From positions 62,001 through 126,000 of the forward strand of contig NZ_JAGIKV010000011.1 of the NCBI RefSeq assembly GCF_017874615.1: DNA of 64,000 nt. The letters are read 5' to 3'. Position 1 is the stretch's first letter; every line of letters starts with the position of its first letter. This document shows, in pieces, positions 17,463-26,850 of the stretch. Position numbers and translations under genes: made by a program. A model generated the notes under the pieces. That model was not told where the DNA came from, searched no databases, and saw only the letters and a list, made by a program, of their open reading frames with translations. The stretch comes from Paenibacillus xylanexedens. Its GTDB lineage: Bacteria; Bacillota; Bacilli; Paenibacillales; Paenibacillaceae.

Positions 17463-17885
17463 TTAATCAGAGACAACAAATCCATCAAAATTCTCGGGAC
17501 CAACACGGATTGTACCCAACAAGTTGGAGCTTACAAAAGCAGTGTAGGTTAATTGTGGTAAAATCGGTGGATTGAAATCATCACCTGAGAATGTGATTAC
17601 TTGTGGTGCCAGTACACTTAAATCAAATGTGGATGTAGCAGAATAAATAACCGGGTCCGTTGACAAGGTACCTCTTACAACGGTGATCGTTATTCCAACA
17701 AGAGCTAAAGGTAATTGTACAGAAACCGTCCCTTTAAATTGAACTCTGGGATTCGCTCCTGCTCCGGCAGTTTGCAGACCGATTTGGCCAAAGAGCTGTG
17801 GGGTGTTCAAGAATAATATTGGAATAGCTATTGAGTTGGCCAAACTGGCATTTTGTGATGTTCTTGCATCCAGAAATGTGCTCAT
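17463..17885 (-). CDS. Small beta-rich protein of unknown function, possibly spore-surface
   Basis: 140 residues; a Shine-Dalgarno site (AGGAGG-like) precedes the start. No signal peptide or membrane helix. The composition (many Ser, Thr, Val, Leu, Pro; few charges) and alternating hydrophobics (FKGTVSVQLPLALVGITITV) indicate a beta-sandwich. It reminds me of C-terminal domains of exosporium and collagen-like spore surface proteins, but I cannot name a family. The C-terminal third is repeated in the opposite-strand fragment at 17111-17296, so the locus once held two copies. Spore-surface role is inference only. Confidence 0.6.
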   Translation of the reverse strand: MSTFLDARTSQNASLANSIAIPILFLNTPQLFGQIGLQTAGAGANPRVQFKGTVSVQLPLALVGITITVVRGTLSTDPVIYSATSTFDLSVLAPQVITFSGDDFNPPILPQLTYTAFVSSNLLGTIRVGPENFDGFVVSD

Positions 17886-18150
17886 TAATCTACCTCCTAA
17901 TGTTGGGATAGGATAGTATATTCGTAGCGTGCTATTGTGTTTGGACTTCTTACCATTAGCTCAACAGAGTTTAATTTAATTTCACTATGGTCGGAAGAAT
18001 CTATTAAACAGCGATATGATATATACGACTATATTCCAGACTCTTATATTGGAACGATATGAAAATTTTGTTATGCTACATATGTTAGATTACTAGATTC
18101 TGTTCAAAATATAATTCTACTATTATGTACGGAGTTGGAGGACACAAACG

Positions 18151-19425
18151 ATGCTTATTAAACGTGTAGGAAAAATCGCTGCGGTTACTGTAATTGCTCT
18201 CTCTATTCTTGGAAGTACCCCCAATATCGGTGGAGCCTATGCTGCCCCGGCCATCTCAGTTCAATTGGATGATGTACCCCTGAAATTTGATGCAGCTCCA
18301 CGAGTTGATAAAGGTGTCACTTACGTTCCGTTTCGGACAGTCGGGGAAGCCCTAGGTATCGATATTACCTGGAACAGCAAATCACAGACTGTAAAAGCAA
18401 CGAACACTGTGAAAGGACAAACTACCGAGGTACTATTACAAGTTGGCAGCACCACAGCGACCGTAAATGAAAAAAAAGTTACACTTGCTGCAGCACCCGT
18501 TCAGCGGGAGGGCCGCGTACTTATTCCACTAAGTTCGTTCAGTAATCAATTCGGTGTACAAGTAAGCTGGAATCAAGCAACCAAGACGGTCTCCCTTGTC
18601 TCCCCACAACGTGAGATGCACCTGAGAGCCTTCTATGCATTGCAATCCTTTCAAGAAAAGGACCTTATTACTTCCATGAATTCCGTAGCCTTTGGCTGGA
18701 GCCGCATTGATCGTGAAGGTCAGTTTACGCTCCAAGGAGATGAGTGCCGCCTCCCTGCTGCTGCGGGTGATATTACACCGCAGTCCATCGTTGCTGATGC
18801 AGCAGATCAACAGATCCAACCACAGCTCATGGTGTATGCCTTAGATGGAAACGGAGAACTGACCAAAGTTCTGAGCGACAAGAGCCTGCGGCAGAAATCG
18901 ATTGAAGGTATAACTGCTGCTGTCACAGAGCATGGTTTTGGCGGAGTTGTTCTGGATTTTGAAGGACTGGGCTTTAAACTGGATGCGGTAGAACAACAGA
19001 AGCTGCTCAATGCTTACGTGAAACAACTAAAGAGTTCCTTGCCCCAGGACACAGCTTTATCTCTGGCGGTACCACCGCTGAATAGTGCTTATAAAGGTTA
19101 TGATTACAAATCACTTGCCTCTATTGCAGATGATCTTATTATTATGGCCTATCAGTATAATCCGATTGGCACCAAATCTCAGGTACCTGAGCCAAATAGT
19201 CTTGTGGATCAGGCGATTCAATTAGCCATACAGGCCGGTGTCCCAAAGAGCAAGCTTCTGCTCGGTATCAGTCTAAGCAGTGAAACGCCGTCCTCTGTTG
19301 ATGATAAGCTGGGTCTCGCCAAACGTTATGACCTCAAAGGAGCCGCATTCTGGCGTCTGGGTCTGTTCCGTTCCTACAATACGAAAATGGAAGATGCCGT
19401 TAACGCTTCTGTGATCAAAGAGTAA
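18151..19425 (+). CDS. Secreted copper-amine-oxidase-N stalk domain plus GH18-like domain protein
   Basis: 424 residues; GGAGG upstream of ATG 18151. A signal peptide ends near GGAYAAPA. Residues ~35-150 are two copies of the stalk domain (VPLKFDAAPRVDKGVTYVPF and ATVNEKKVTLAAAPVQREG), common in Paenibacillus wall proteins. Residues ~155-424 form a GH18-type barrel with GGVVLDFEGLG, the DxxDxDxE region with the catalytic Glu, plus LIIMAYQYNP and LLLGISL. Related YaaH/SleL-type proteins hydrolyse cortex peptidoglycan fragments or chitin-like glycans. It lies next to the ger operon, convergent, sharing a bidirectional terminator. Confidence 0.82.
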   Translation: MLIKRVGKIAAVTVIALSILGSTPNIGGAYAAPAISVQLDDVPLKFDAAPRVDKGVTYVPFRTVGEALGIDITWNSKSQTVKATNTVKGQTTEVLLQVGSTTATVNEKKVTLAAAPVQREGRVLIPLSSFSNQFGVQVSWNQATKTVSLVSPQREMHLRAFYALQSFQEKDLITSMNSVAFGWSRIDREGQFTLQGDECRLPAAAGDITPQSIVADAADQQIQPQLMVYALDGNGELTKVLSDKSLRQKSIEGITAAVTEHGFGGVVLDFEGLGFKLDAVEQQKLLNAYVKQLKSSLPQDTALSLAVPPLNSAYKGYDYKSLASIADDLIIMAYQYNPIGTKSQVPEPNSLVDQAIQLAIQAGVPKSKLLLGISLSSETPSSVDDKLGLAKRYDLKGAAFWRLGLFRSYNTKMEDAVNASVIKE

Positions 19426-19456
19426 ACATTCTGACTGGATACAGCTAACTTAAATA

Positions 19457-19501
19457 AAAGAAGGACCGCGCCTCTGGTACGCAGAGACTCGGTCCTTCTT
19501 T
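19457..19501. terminator. Bidirectional terminator between the GH18-like gene and the ger operon
   Basis: Arms AAAGAAGGACCG/CGGTCCTTCTTT with an inner TCTG/CAGA extension. Confidence 0.8.
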
Positions 19502-19511
19502 CTCCATCATT

Positions 19512-19730
19512 TCACTTCATAAATTTATCCACACTTCCAAATACAAGCTTCACAAACTGGGTCGGTCCAGGCAACCGGGCCTGAAAGAGAAGAATGATCC
19601 CAATTACTGCCGCCACAGCAGTAATTCCCGCGGTCACTATTCTGGCTCGCTTCTCTTTGCTACTCTTCCACTCTCCATACACTATCGCAGTCGCCAGCAT
19701 CAATATTCCAAGGATTGAGCCTAGTTTCAT
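19512..19730 (-). CDS. Small two-TM protein, candidate D subunit of the GerA-type receptor
   Basis: 72 residues from ATG 19730, with AGGTG upstream; the frame extends to 19790 but overlaps the upstream gene without a site. Two hydrophobic helices (LGSILGILMLATAIVYGEW and VTAGITAVAAVIGIILLF) are joined by a basic SSKEKRAR loop, with a short tail. It is the last gene of the ger operon, 43 bases after the C gene. Two-TM D subunits of about this length are known for some Bacillus germinant receptors and modulate sensitivity. Size, topology and position fit that role, but sequence identity to known D proteins was not checked. Confidence 0.65.
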   Translation of the reverse strand: MKLGSILGILMLATAIVYGEWKSSKEKRARIVTAGITAVAAVIGIILLFQARLPGPTQFVKLVFGSVDKFMK

Positions 19731-19773
19731 GCAATCACCTCTCTTCTCAGGCTTGTACAGGAGCCGATTTTGT

Positions 19774-20964
19774 TTAACTTTCGTCCTCATTAGGTATCCC
19801 TTGTGGTCCTGTTGATTTTCCGGTACGTACTACATGTGCATCTACGTTGACTTCCACGTCCATATCAGGATAGATGCTTTCCCAGTTCTTCACCTGCGCC
19901 TTCCATTGATTCGGATAATATCTGCGGAATTCAACTGCAAATTTGAAGAAATCGGAGCGCAGCTCTTTCTGGGACATGTCTAAAGCATCATGAGCCAAAG
20001 ATGTGAGCTTAGCCGACCATTCCTTTTCCAGTTTAGTTAATACAGCGGGATCAGTCAGATTGGCATCCGTTGTATTTAACACCACTTCTCCCCTGGTTTG
20101 GATATCGACCTTCATACTCCACTGTTGGTTTACAATTCGCGGCTTCAAGGAAGTTTTATTTTCAATGAGTCTTATCGAGAAAGAACCCTCTAACGGCTCA
20201 AACTCAACAGGCATGATAATGTTGTCCAGTTCTTTTGCAAGTAGTAATACACCTACACTTAGTGGTTCTTTGACCGTCTTGACATAGCGATCCTTCTTAT
20301 ACAAGCTCAGACCTTTCACATATGGTGTGGTTGTCAGTTTATCCTGATCGGGCTCCGGGGGTAAGATTAACATGCGAGACAAAATGGCGGAACTGCTCGG
20401 ACCTTCAATAGATTTAGCTAGTTCAAGCGCAGTAACACGTGTACCTAACTTCAGATTGGCCATTTCTCGCAACGACTCTGCAGAACTTCGCTCCAGAGGA
20501 TCAAGTAAGGCAAGGATATCTTTCGCAGCCTTTTCGCTGGAAAAGACATATGCATGCTCCCTGAACTGAGGGTAACGCAGGAAGAAATCGATATACTCGC
20601 GAATACCGCGTTTGCCGGCTTGCTCACTAATGATTATGACTTCGCAGTGGCCCCAGAACATATTCCGGGGAACTTTACGTTGCAACCGATTCAATGCCTC
20701 GGCAATTGTACGTCCTTCCGCTGTTCGAATCATTGTAACCCCGCTTGGACTGCCTCCACTCCCACTGCTATCTCCTGCACTCGCCTTTCGCGGAATGAAA
20801 ATCTGTGAAGTCAATTGTACTTTGCCATCTTCGTAATCTATACCTGTAGCCAGCACAATAGCCAAATCGTTAATTTCGATGCGATCCCAGCATCCACTCA
20901 AAAGCACACAACACAATATTGGCATTAGCAGTACTCTATATATTCGCAAGTGCTCCCCCCCCAT
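19774..20964 (-). CDS. Spore germination receptor C subunit (Ger(x)C lipoprotein)
   Basis: 396 residues if ATG 20964 is used; a G-rich stretch after it (GGGGGGGGAG) suggests that TTG 20949 (LRIYRV) could be the real start. The lipobox LLSGCWDRIEIND gives a lipid-anchored Cys and the conserved WDR-x-E motif of GerC proteins. Later family signatures: EAL-rich region AEGRTIAEALNRLQ and PRNMFWGHCEVIIIS. The protein anchors on the outer face of the spore inner membrane and is required for nutrient receptor function. Third gene of the operon; 15 bases separate it from the B subunit gene. Confidence 0.9.
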   Translation of the reverse strand: MGGEHLRIYRVLLMPILCCVLLSGCWDRIEINDLAIVLATGIDYEDGKVQLTSQIFIPRKASAGDSSGSGGSPSGVTMIRTAEGRTIAEALNRLQRKVPRNMFWGHCEVIIISEQAGKRGIREYIDFFLRYPQFREHAYVFSSEKAAKDILALLDPLERSSAESLREMANLKLGTRVTALELAKSIEGPSSSAILSRMLILPPEPDQDKLTTTPYVKGLSLYKKDRYVKTVKEPLSVGVLLLAKELDNIIMPVEFEPLEGSFSIRLIENKTSLKPRIVNQQWSMKVDIQTRGEVVLNTTDANLTDPAVLTKLEKEWSAKLTSLAHDALDMSQKELRSDFFKFAVEFRRYYPNQWKAQVKNWESIYPDMDVEVNVDAHVVRTGKSTGPQGIPNEDES

Positions 20965-20979
20965 CAATCAGGTGTTCGC

Positions 20980-22083
20980 TCAATTCTTTCTGAAATGTGT
21001 CCACCCTTTTTTCAGCCATGCGACACCGTAGATCATAGCCGGAAGGATTAATAAAATGCTGATCGTATACAAGTTAGCTGAAGGGCCAATCAGACTGGAA
21101 ATACCGGAGCTGCCGGACACAACCCAATAAGCAAATACCATGCACAGAAATGAAAGTGGACCAACCACAGGTTTGTAGTCTCGCAAACCGAACCATTCCG
21201 CGGTTGATGTAGCAAAGATATATAGAAAAACGGAAATTTTAACGAAAATACCGAAAATCCAGATGGCAATAATAAGAGATTCGATATGTTGCAGAAAGTC
21301 CGCAATGGTTATGTATCTTGCTGCGATCATGACCGGAAATACAAATGTATCTGTCAAATCACCAATTAAAAACAGGCAAAACAGATTGGTAACTGTCATT
21401 GCAGTTGTTGTCAATACAAGGGAACCCAGCATGACCCGGGTTATTCGTTTTTTTTTATTCACATAAGGTAGCAGAAAAGCCAGCACGATATATTCACTAA
21501 ACCATGCAGCAGGTGCAGCGGCCCCGGTAATAATAGGAATGGGCCCATTCTCCATGAAAGGAAACAGCTCGGCAGGATTCAGTTCACCAATCAACAATAT
21601 AAAGATCAAAGCCAGCAGCACGATCAGCAGGGTAACAAACACCTGAGCGGTTCGTCCGACAACTTCGATCCCGAGTCTGACATTAATCGCACATACAACA
21701 ACCATCGTACCCATCACAACAAACAAAGGTGTACGCGGAAGTGCATTATTGACAATGAATTCACCGTATTCCCGGATAATCAAGCCCGTCAGGTGGGGCA
21801 AAAAAGCGATATATATCAGGCCGAGTAACTTGCCCGGAATCCGACCAATAATCAATACACTGGATTGAATGAGTGTTTTTCCAGGGTACAGACGATCAAG
21901 TCCAACGGAAATACCAATGGCAGCCAACCCAACAATAGAACCTATAATTGGGGTCATCCACATGTCATGTCCTGCATAGTGCATTGTAATTCCAGGCACA
22001 GACAAGATAGCCGTCGCGAGAATGGCGGGAAAGACCATAAATGCCAATTGAGTCACCGATATTTTCCCTTTGTCAGTCAACAT
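20980..22083 (-). CDS. Spore germination receptor B subunit (GerAB/APC-type transporter fold)
   Basis: 367 residues from ATG 22083, after AGGGAGCGGG; the frame to 22164 overlaps the A subunit gene without a site. About ten membrane helices. Family signatures: ISVTQLAFMVFPAILATAIL at the N-terminus, LIYIAFLPHLTGLIIREYGEF and the ASTAEWFGLRDYKP region near the end. GerB subunits belong to the APC superfamily and bind the germinant (amino acid or sugar). Which germinant cannot be told from sequence. 40 bases after the A subunit gene. Confidence 0.9.
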   Translation of the reverse strand: MLTDKGKISVTQLAFMVFPAILATAILSVPGITMHYAGHDMWMTPIIGSIVGLAAIGISVGLDRLYPGKTLIQSSVLIIGRIPGKLLGLIYIAFLPHLTGLIIREYGEFIVNNALPRTPLFVVMGTMVVVCAINVRLGIEVVGRTAQVFVTLLIVLLALIFILLIGELNPAELFPFMENGPIPIITGAAAPAAWFSEYIVLAFLLPYVNKKKRITRVMLGSLVLTTTAMTVTNLFCLFLIGDLTDTFVFPVMIAARYITIADFLQHIESLIIAIWIFGIFVKISVFLYIFATSTAEWFGLRDYKPVVGPLSFLCMVFAYWVVSGSSGISSLIGPSANLYTISILLILPAMIYGVAWLKKGWTHFRKN

Positions 22084-22123
22084 ATGTAATCCCGCTCCCT
22101 TGTTTGCTTGAATGTAGATTGTT

Positions 22124-23533
22124 TTAGTGCGGTTTGTTCCTTGGGGATGGACGCCACCATACATCCTTAAGTTCCTTAGCCATCGTAGGTGCTACCGGTG
22201 AGAGATAAGGTGTTCCAAATGAACGAAGACTGCTCAGATGAATGACAACCAAGATGACTCCCAGCATGACACCCGTGAGTCCCAGCGTTCCTGCAAGAAA
22301 CATCATGGGAAACCGTAGTAGACGGGTCGCGATGCTGGCAGCATAACGGGGTATCATGAAAGAAGCGATACCGGTAATCGCGACAATGATAATCATGGGG
22401 GCTGAGACAATTCCGGCACTCGTCGCAGCTTGCCCAATAATTAAGGCTCCCACGATACTGACCGCCGATCCAACCTGCTTCGGCAATCGGACACCAGCCT
22501 CACGCAATGCTTCAAAGGCGATTTCCATAATGAGTGCTTCCACCAGGGCAGGAAAAGGGATCTCTTCTCTAGCCCGAGCAATACTGAGAAGCAATACGGT
22601 AGGAATCATCTCCTGATGAAACGTAGTAATCGCTACATAAGCCGATGGAAGCAGCATGGATAAAACAAAAAAACTGTATCGCAGCCAGCGTACAAAAACA
22701 CTCATGAACACATTTTGATAATAATCTTCGGGGGATTGTAACATAGAAAAAATGGTCACTGGTGCGATAAGGGTAAACGGCGTTCCGTCAACGAGAATAG
22801 CAAAACGACCTTCCAGCAAGTTGGAAACAACAACATCCGGGCGCTCCGTCGCAATCATCTGTGGAAATGGTGAATATCGCTGGTCGACAATGCCTTCTTC
22901 AATGTACTGACTCTCCAGTACGTCACGGAGCTTTAAATCGCCAAGTCGTGTCTCCACTTCCTTAACAAGTTTGGGATCAATAATCCCCTCCATGTATACA
23001 AGTGAAATGCTGGTGTTTGTACGATCTCCCATGTTACGTGTATGAATCTTTAATGCAGGTGTCTTGAGACGTTTGCGCAGTAATGACATATTCATGGTCA
23101 ACGATTCTGTGAACCCATCCCGTGCACCACGCACGGTCGATTCAGCTAACGGTTCTTCCGTTGAACGATTTGCAGCTTGGTATAGAGGGTATGTAGTTCC
23201 GCCTATTGAACCATCCAGCAGTAATAGAGCTTCCCCCTCAAATATAGCCTGTACTGCCTGAGTGGTCGTTTCAACATGCTTAACAGAAGCCAGGGGAACT
23301 TGCGCTGCTTCGATCCCCATTTCCTGAAGGGGCGTTAGTACCTGTCGTTCCAGACGCTCTGTATCGCACACACCAACACAATATACGCATAACGCTGAAG
23401 TAAGACACGCCGTTTGGAATGTATGAAATACAACGTCCGAGCAACCCGCAAAAACAGAACGTAACATTTGTTGATCAACAGCAAGATGTCCGGTTAATGG
23501 TAGGTCCTGTTGTGTTATCGCTGATGTGTCCAT
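22124..23533 (-). CDS. Spore germination receptor A subunit (GerA family)
   Basis: 469 residues; GGGGAGG is four bases before ATG 23533. N-terminal soluble domain ~1-240 (RSVFAGCSDVVFHTF; LLLDGSIGGTTYPL), then the conserved RPDVVVSNLLEGRFAILVDG and ESPEDYYQ-like block (QSPEDYYQNVFM), then about five membrane helices with EIPFPALVEALIMEIAFEAL. This is the full-length GerA family pattern; the subunit forms the oligomeric channel of the receptor in the inner spore membrane. First gene of the operon. I could not identify a convincing sigma-G promoter by eye in the 200 bases upstream. Confidence 0.92.
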   Translation of the reverse strand: MDTSAITQQDLPLTGHLAVDQQMLRSVFAGCSDVVFHTFQTACLTSALCVYCVGVCDTERLERQVLTPLQEMGIEAAQVPLASVKHVETTTQAVQAIFEGEALLLLDGSIGGTTYPLYQAANRSTEEPLAESTVRGARDGFTESLTMNMSLLRKRLKTPALKIHTRNMGDRTNTSISLVYMEGIIDPKLVKEVETRLGDLKLRDVLESQYIEEGIVDQRYSPFPQMIATERPDVVVSNLLEGRFAILVDGTPFTLIAPVTIFSMLQSPEDYYQNVFMSVFVRWLRYSFFVLSMLLPSAYVAITTFHQEMIPTVLLLSIARAREEIPFPALVEALIMEIAFEALREAGVRLPKQVGSAVSIVGALIIGQAATSAGIVSAPMIIIVAITGIASFMIPRYAASIATRLLRFPMMFLAGTLGLTGVMLGVILVVIHLSSLRSFGTPYLSPVAPTMAKELKDVWWRPSPRNKPH

Positions 23534-23630
23534 GACGCCTCCCCTTTCCGTGAATGCTCCGTCCAGATATTCTCAGTTAAAGGTATCCTTTACTTATCAG
23601 ATGGGATATATACGCAAAATATAGAATGCC

Positions 23631-23654
23631 AAAAAAGCCGCCCTCATGAGCGAC
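23631..23654 (-). terminator. Intrinsic terminator of the sugar ABC operon
   Basis: Minus-strand GTCGC...GCGGC stem followed by six T, about 80 bases past the last permease gene. Confidence 0.75.
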
Positions 23655-23732
23655 TCTGATGATATAGAACGCTATTCATTCCTATGAATTCGTTGATCTT
23701 GCTCTTTGAAATTCCCTATTGTCAATTGATCA

Positions 23733-24614
23733 CTATCCTTTCACAGCACCCAAAGCAACACTCCCAATAATCTGTTTGGAAAATACAGAGAATACAATAA
23801 TAATAGGCAGGATTGAGATCGCTACTCCCAAATACAAGAGCCCATAATCCATCCCATAGTACCCCTGCACTAGCGCAACCAATACCGGAAGCGGATATTT
23901 ATCCAGGGAGAAAAATAACACAAGCGGTGTCAGGAAATTATTCCATGATCCGATAAACGTGAATATGCCAAGGGCGGCGATCGCCGGCCCCAGAATAGGC
24001 AGTACAATCTGATTGAACGTCCGGAACTCACCGGCACTGTCCACCCGTGCAGATTCAATAATCTCATCCGGGATGCTGCTCTCCATGAACTGCTTGATAA
24101 AAAATACATTAAACGCGTTAGCCGCAGCAGGCAAAATAATTGCAGCATAGCTATCCAGAAGTCCCATCATGCTGAATAGTCGATATACGCCAATCAAAGC
24201 TAGTTGACCCGGTACCATCATGGTTGCTAACAAAAACAGGAACAACCCGTTTCGTCCTTTGAATTTAAATTTGGCAAATCCATACGCAGTTAAGGCCCCA
24301 ATATACAGAGATAATACGGTCGATGTTCCTGCAATAAATATGCTGTTGGCAAACCCACGCCATATGTTGATTTTGGATACCATGTTCATATAGTTATCAA
24401 CCAAGAATGATCCAGGGAGAAATGTAAACGTCGAAGCAATCGTTGCATTATTGTGTGTGGAATAGATGAGCATCAGATAGAATGGAATAATACAGAGTAC
24501 GGCTAGACCAATCAGCAACAGATATATGATGATCTTGCCCGCCGTTAGTCGCCTTGTATTGGCATAATGTTGAATCGCTGCATTTGGTTGTTCCATTGAT
24601 TTTGCAGTTTGCAT
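23733..24614 (-). CDS. Carbohydrate ABC transporter permease (MalG/LacG type)
   Basis: 293 residues; GGGGAG precedes ATG 24614. Six membrane helices, first after KIIIYLLLIGLAVLCIIPF. The EAA loop reads EIIESARVDSAGEFRTFNQIVLPIL, the contact site for the ATPase. With its partner it forms the channel of a family-1 sugar importer. Last gene of the operon, 15 bases after the MalF-type gene. No ATPase gene is present; these importers usually share an MsmX-type ATPase encoded elsewhere. Confidence 0.9.
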   Translation of the reverse strand: MQTAKSMEQPNAAIQHYANTRRLTAGKIIIYLLLIGLAVLCIIPFYLMLIYSTHNNATIASTFTFLPGSFLVDNYMNMVSKINIWRGFANSIFIAGTSTVLSLYIGALTAYGFAKFKFKGRNGLFLFLLATMMVPGQLALIGVYRLFSMMGLLDSYAAIILPAAANAFNVFFIKQFMESSIPDEIIESARVDSAGEFRTFNQIVLPILGPAIAALGIFTFIGSWNNFLTPLVLFFSLDKYPLPVLVALVQGYYGMDYGLLYLGVAISILPIIIVFSVFSKQIIGSVALGAVKG

Positions 24615-24629
24615 GAAGAACTCCCCTCC

Positions 24630-25520
24630 CTATGAACGGCTCTTGCGCTTGGTCATGATGAAGGATGCAACAGACAACAATATGATAATGATGAACAGGC
24701 AAAATGCGATGGCAGCGCCATAACCAAAACGCGTGCTCTGGAATGCTACATTATAGAGATACATAATACTGGTCATGGCTGCCCGGTCAGGACCGCCAGT
24801 TCCATTGGTCAGCGTAAATGGCTGATCGAAAATCTGGATGCCCCCAATAATGGATGTAATCATCTGAAACAGAATAATTGGTCGGAGCATCGGCACGATA
24901 ATATGAATGAAGATATGTTTCTTTTTCGCGCCATCCATCTGGGCAGCCTCCAGCAGAGAAGGGTCAATGCCCTGAAGACCAGCTAGGTAGATGACCATGG
25001 AATAGCCAAAGTATTGAAAAAACAAAATGGATGATACAATCAGACGCATAAACCAGGGATCATTTTTCCAGTTAATTGGATCTTGTATTATGCCGGTCTG
25101 CACCAAAAAATGATTCAGTCCGCCAGACTGCCAGTCAAAAATCAAACTGACAAGTAGTCCAAGTGATGCCGCCGTAACGATGTTGGGAAAAAAGTATACG
25201 GCTCTGAAAAAGTCCCGTCCTTTGAGCAGCTTATCATTCAGGATAAAAGCCAACACAAGTGAGATTGTGAGTTGTGGAACTACAGAAACGCCCCAGATGA
25301 ATAACGTATTAAACAAGGTTTTGTAAAACAACGGGTCTTGTAATACGGCGACGTAGTTACCGATCCCTACAAAGTCAGGTGTCGTGATTCCATCAAAGTT
25401 GGTGAAACTGATGTAGAGTGAATATAAAATGGGATACAGCCCAAAAGTGGTGAAAATAATAAAAAACGGAGCAATGAAGTAGTAGCCGTAATGGTCCTTG
25501 CGAATCGTTTTGGCAAACAT
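24630..25520 (-). CDS. Carbohydrate ABC transporter permease (MalF/LacF type)
   Basis: 296 residues; the start follows GGGGGGATAGAAC at 25520. Six membrane helices beginning YYFIAPFFIIFTTFGLYPIL. The EAA motif is SLLEAAQMDGAKKKHIFIHI. It pairs with the MalG-type permease directly downstream; the solute-binding lipoprotein gene is directly upstream. Substrate unknown; the neighbouring LacI and AraC regulators and the operator near the binding-protein gene suggest an inducible oligosaccharide system. Confidence 0.9.
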   Translation of the reverse strand: MFAKTIRKDHYGYYFIAPFFIIFTTFGLYPILYSLYISFTNFDGITTPDFVGIGNYVAVLQDPLFYKTLFNTLFIWGVSVVPQLTISLVLAFILNDKLLKGRDFFRAVYFFPNIVTAASLGLLVSLIFDWQSGGLNHFLVQTGIIQDPINWKNDPWFMRLIVSSILFFQYFGYSMVIYLAGLQGIDPSLLEAAQMDGAKKKHIFIHIIVPMLRPIILFQMITSIIGGIQIFDQPFTLTNGTGGPDRAAMTSIMYLYNVAFQSTRFGYGAAIAFCLFIIIILLSVASFIMTKRKSRS

Positions 25521-25566
25521 GTTCTATCCCCCCAGTTATCATCGGATGTGTATATTCAATCGCTTA

Positions 25567-26832
25567 CTAATCCACTTCCAGCTCCGGAAATCTCAAGGTG
25601 ACATCACGTTTGATTCGCTTTACGACTTCTTCCTTGGTCTGAATGTCCTTATTGAGATATAACTGGAGTACAATCTTGTAGATATCATTGTTAATCGTGG
25701 CATCATATTTGGTGCGTTCGTATACAGGTACCCGTTTTGCAGCCTCCGAGAAAAACTCGAAATGCTTCTGTCCTCCCAAATAAGACGATGAGAGAGACGG
25801 GGCAAGTTCATCATTCACAACCATGTTGCTGGTGAAATAATCCTGTTCTTTCGCTAACTCCGACAGAAAGTCGTGGTTAAAGTTATAGAACTCGATAAAC
25901 TTCCAGGCCAGATCCTTTTTGTCACTTTTACTGTACATCGCTATATAAGTTCCGCCTGCACTAAACGCTGACGGTCCCTGAGCCAAGCCCCACATGCCTT
26001 CGGTATCCGGGGCGTTTGCCTTGAACGTATATTGCAGTGCCCAGGTTGCCCCGGGATAAAACATGACCTCTCCTTTTTGCATAGATGCAGCGTAACCTGC
26101 ACTTCCATCTTCATACTCGGCAAGTACATTTCGCTCACGTGCTTCACGTACAAGATCGAGCACTTCCAAGTAAGTTGGATCGATGACAAGCTTGCCATCC
26201 TTCACCCAAGGTATACCATCATATGAATTCGATATAGCATTCCAATTCGCCAATGCATGTACTTTATTCCCGCTAAGTTGCTGTACCTTCTCTCCGATCT
26301 CGAAGATCTTCTCCCATGTATCGATCTGTGAACCCACCTGCTCAGGATCATCGGTGCCCAGATATTTTTTCGCCAAATCCCGACGATAGTAGATGCCCCC
26401 TGGTGTTCCCTGATAACCTATCGCTCTGACATTTCCCTCACTGTCCTGTTCATTAGCCTGAACAAAAGCATATTGTTCCTGGATAAGTTCATTGGCGTTA
26501 TACGGCGAAGCTGATAGATTCTCCAGATATGGAACGTCAATCAGCTCTCGAATATTTGCATTTTCAATCATAAATACATCTGGAGCCTTCGAGGTTGTCT
26601 GTAGCGCAGATTTCAGCTTGGTGATATAGAAATTACCGGGGATGTTGACAAAGTTCACTTTGATGTCAGGATATTTCTGTTCGAATTTCTCGATGGCGTA
26701 CCCTGCTTCATCCGTAAAACTCCACACGGTAATCTCCTGTTGCTTGGTTTGACTCGATGGACTGAACTGACAACCAGCTAACAACATCGCTGCACATACA
26801 AATACAATAGTTGGCTTAAACCACTTCTTCAT
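25567..26832 (-). CDS. Extracellular solute-binding lipoprotein (family 1)
   Basis: 421 residues. The lipobox LLAGCQFSPSS gives a lipid-modified Cys near residue 21. The mature part starts with EITVWSFTDEAGYAIEKFEQ, the usual first strand and helix of family-1 sugar-binding proteins, and continues with DVFMIENANIREL and WKFIEFYN. It captures the sugar outside the membrane for the two permeases. First gene of the three-gene transport operon. A LacI/CcpA-like operator lies between the promoter region and the ribosome site. Confidence 0.9.
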   Translation of the reverse strand: MKKWFKPTIVFVCAAMLLAGCQFSPSSQTKQQEITVWSFTDEAGYAIEKFEQKYPDIKVNFVNIPGNFYITKLKSALQTTSKAPDVFMIENANIRELIDVPYLENLSASPYNANELIQEQYAFVQANEQDSEGNVRAIGYQGTPGGIYYRRDLAKKYLGTDDPEQVGSQIDTWEKIFEIGEKVQQLSGNKVHALANWNAISNSYDGIPWVKDGKLVIDPTYLEVLDLVREARERNVLAEYEDGSAGYAASMQKGEVMFYPGATWALQYTFKANAPDTEGMWGLAQGPSAFSAGGTYIAMYSKSDKKDLAWKFIEFYNFNHDFLSELAKEQDYFTSNMVVNDELAPSLSSSYLGGQKHFEFFSEAAKRVPVYERTKYDATINNDIYKIVLQLYLNKDIQTKEEVVKRIKRDVTLRFPELEVD

Positions 26833-26850
26833 AGGCCCCCTCCTTCAAAA

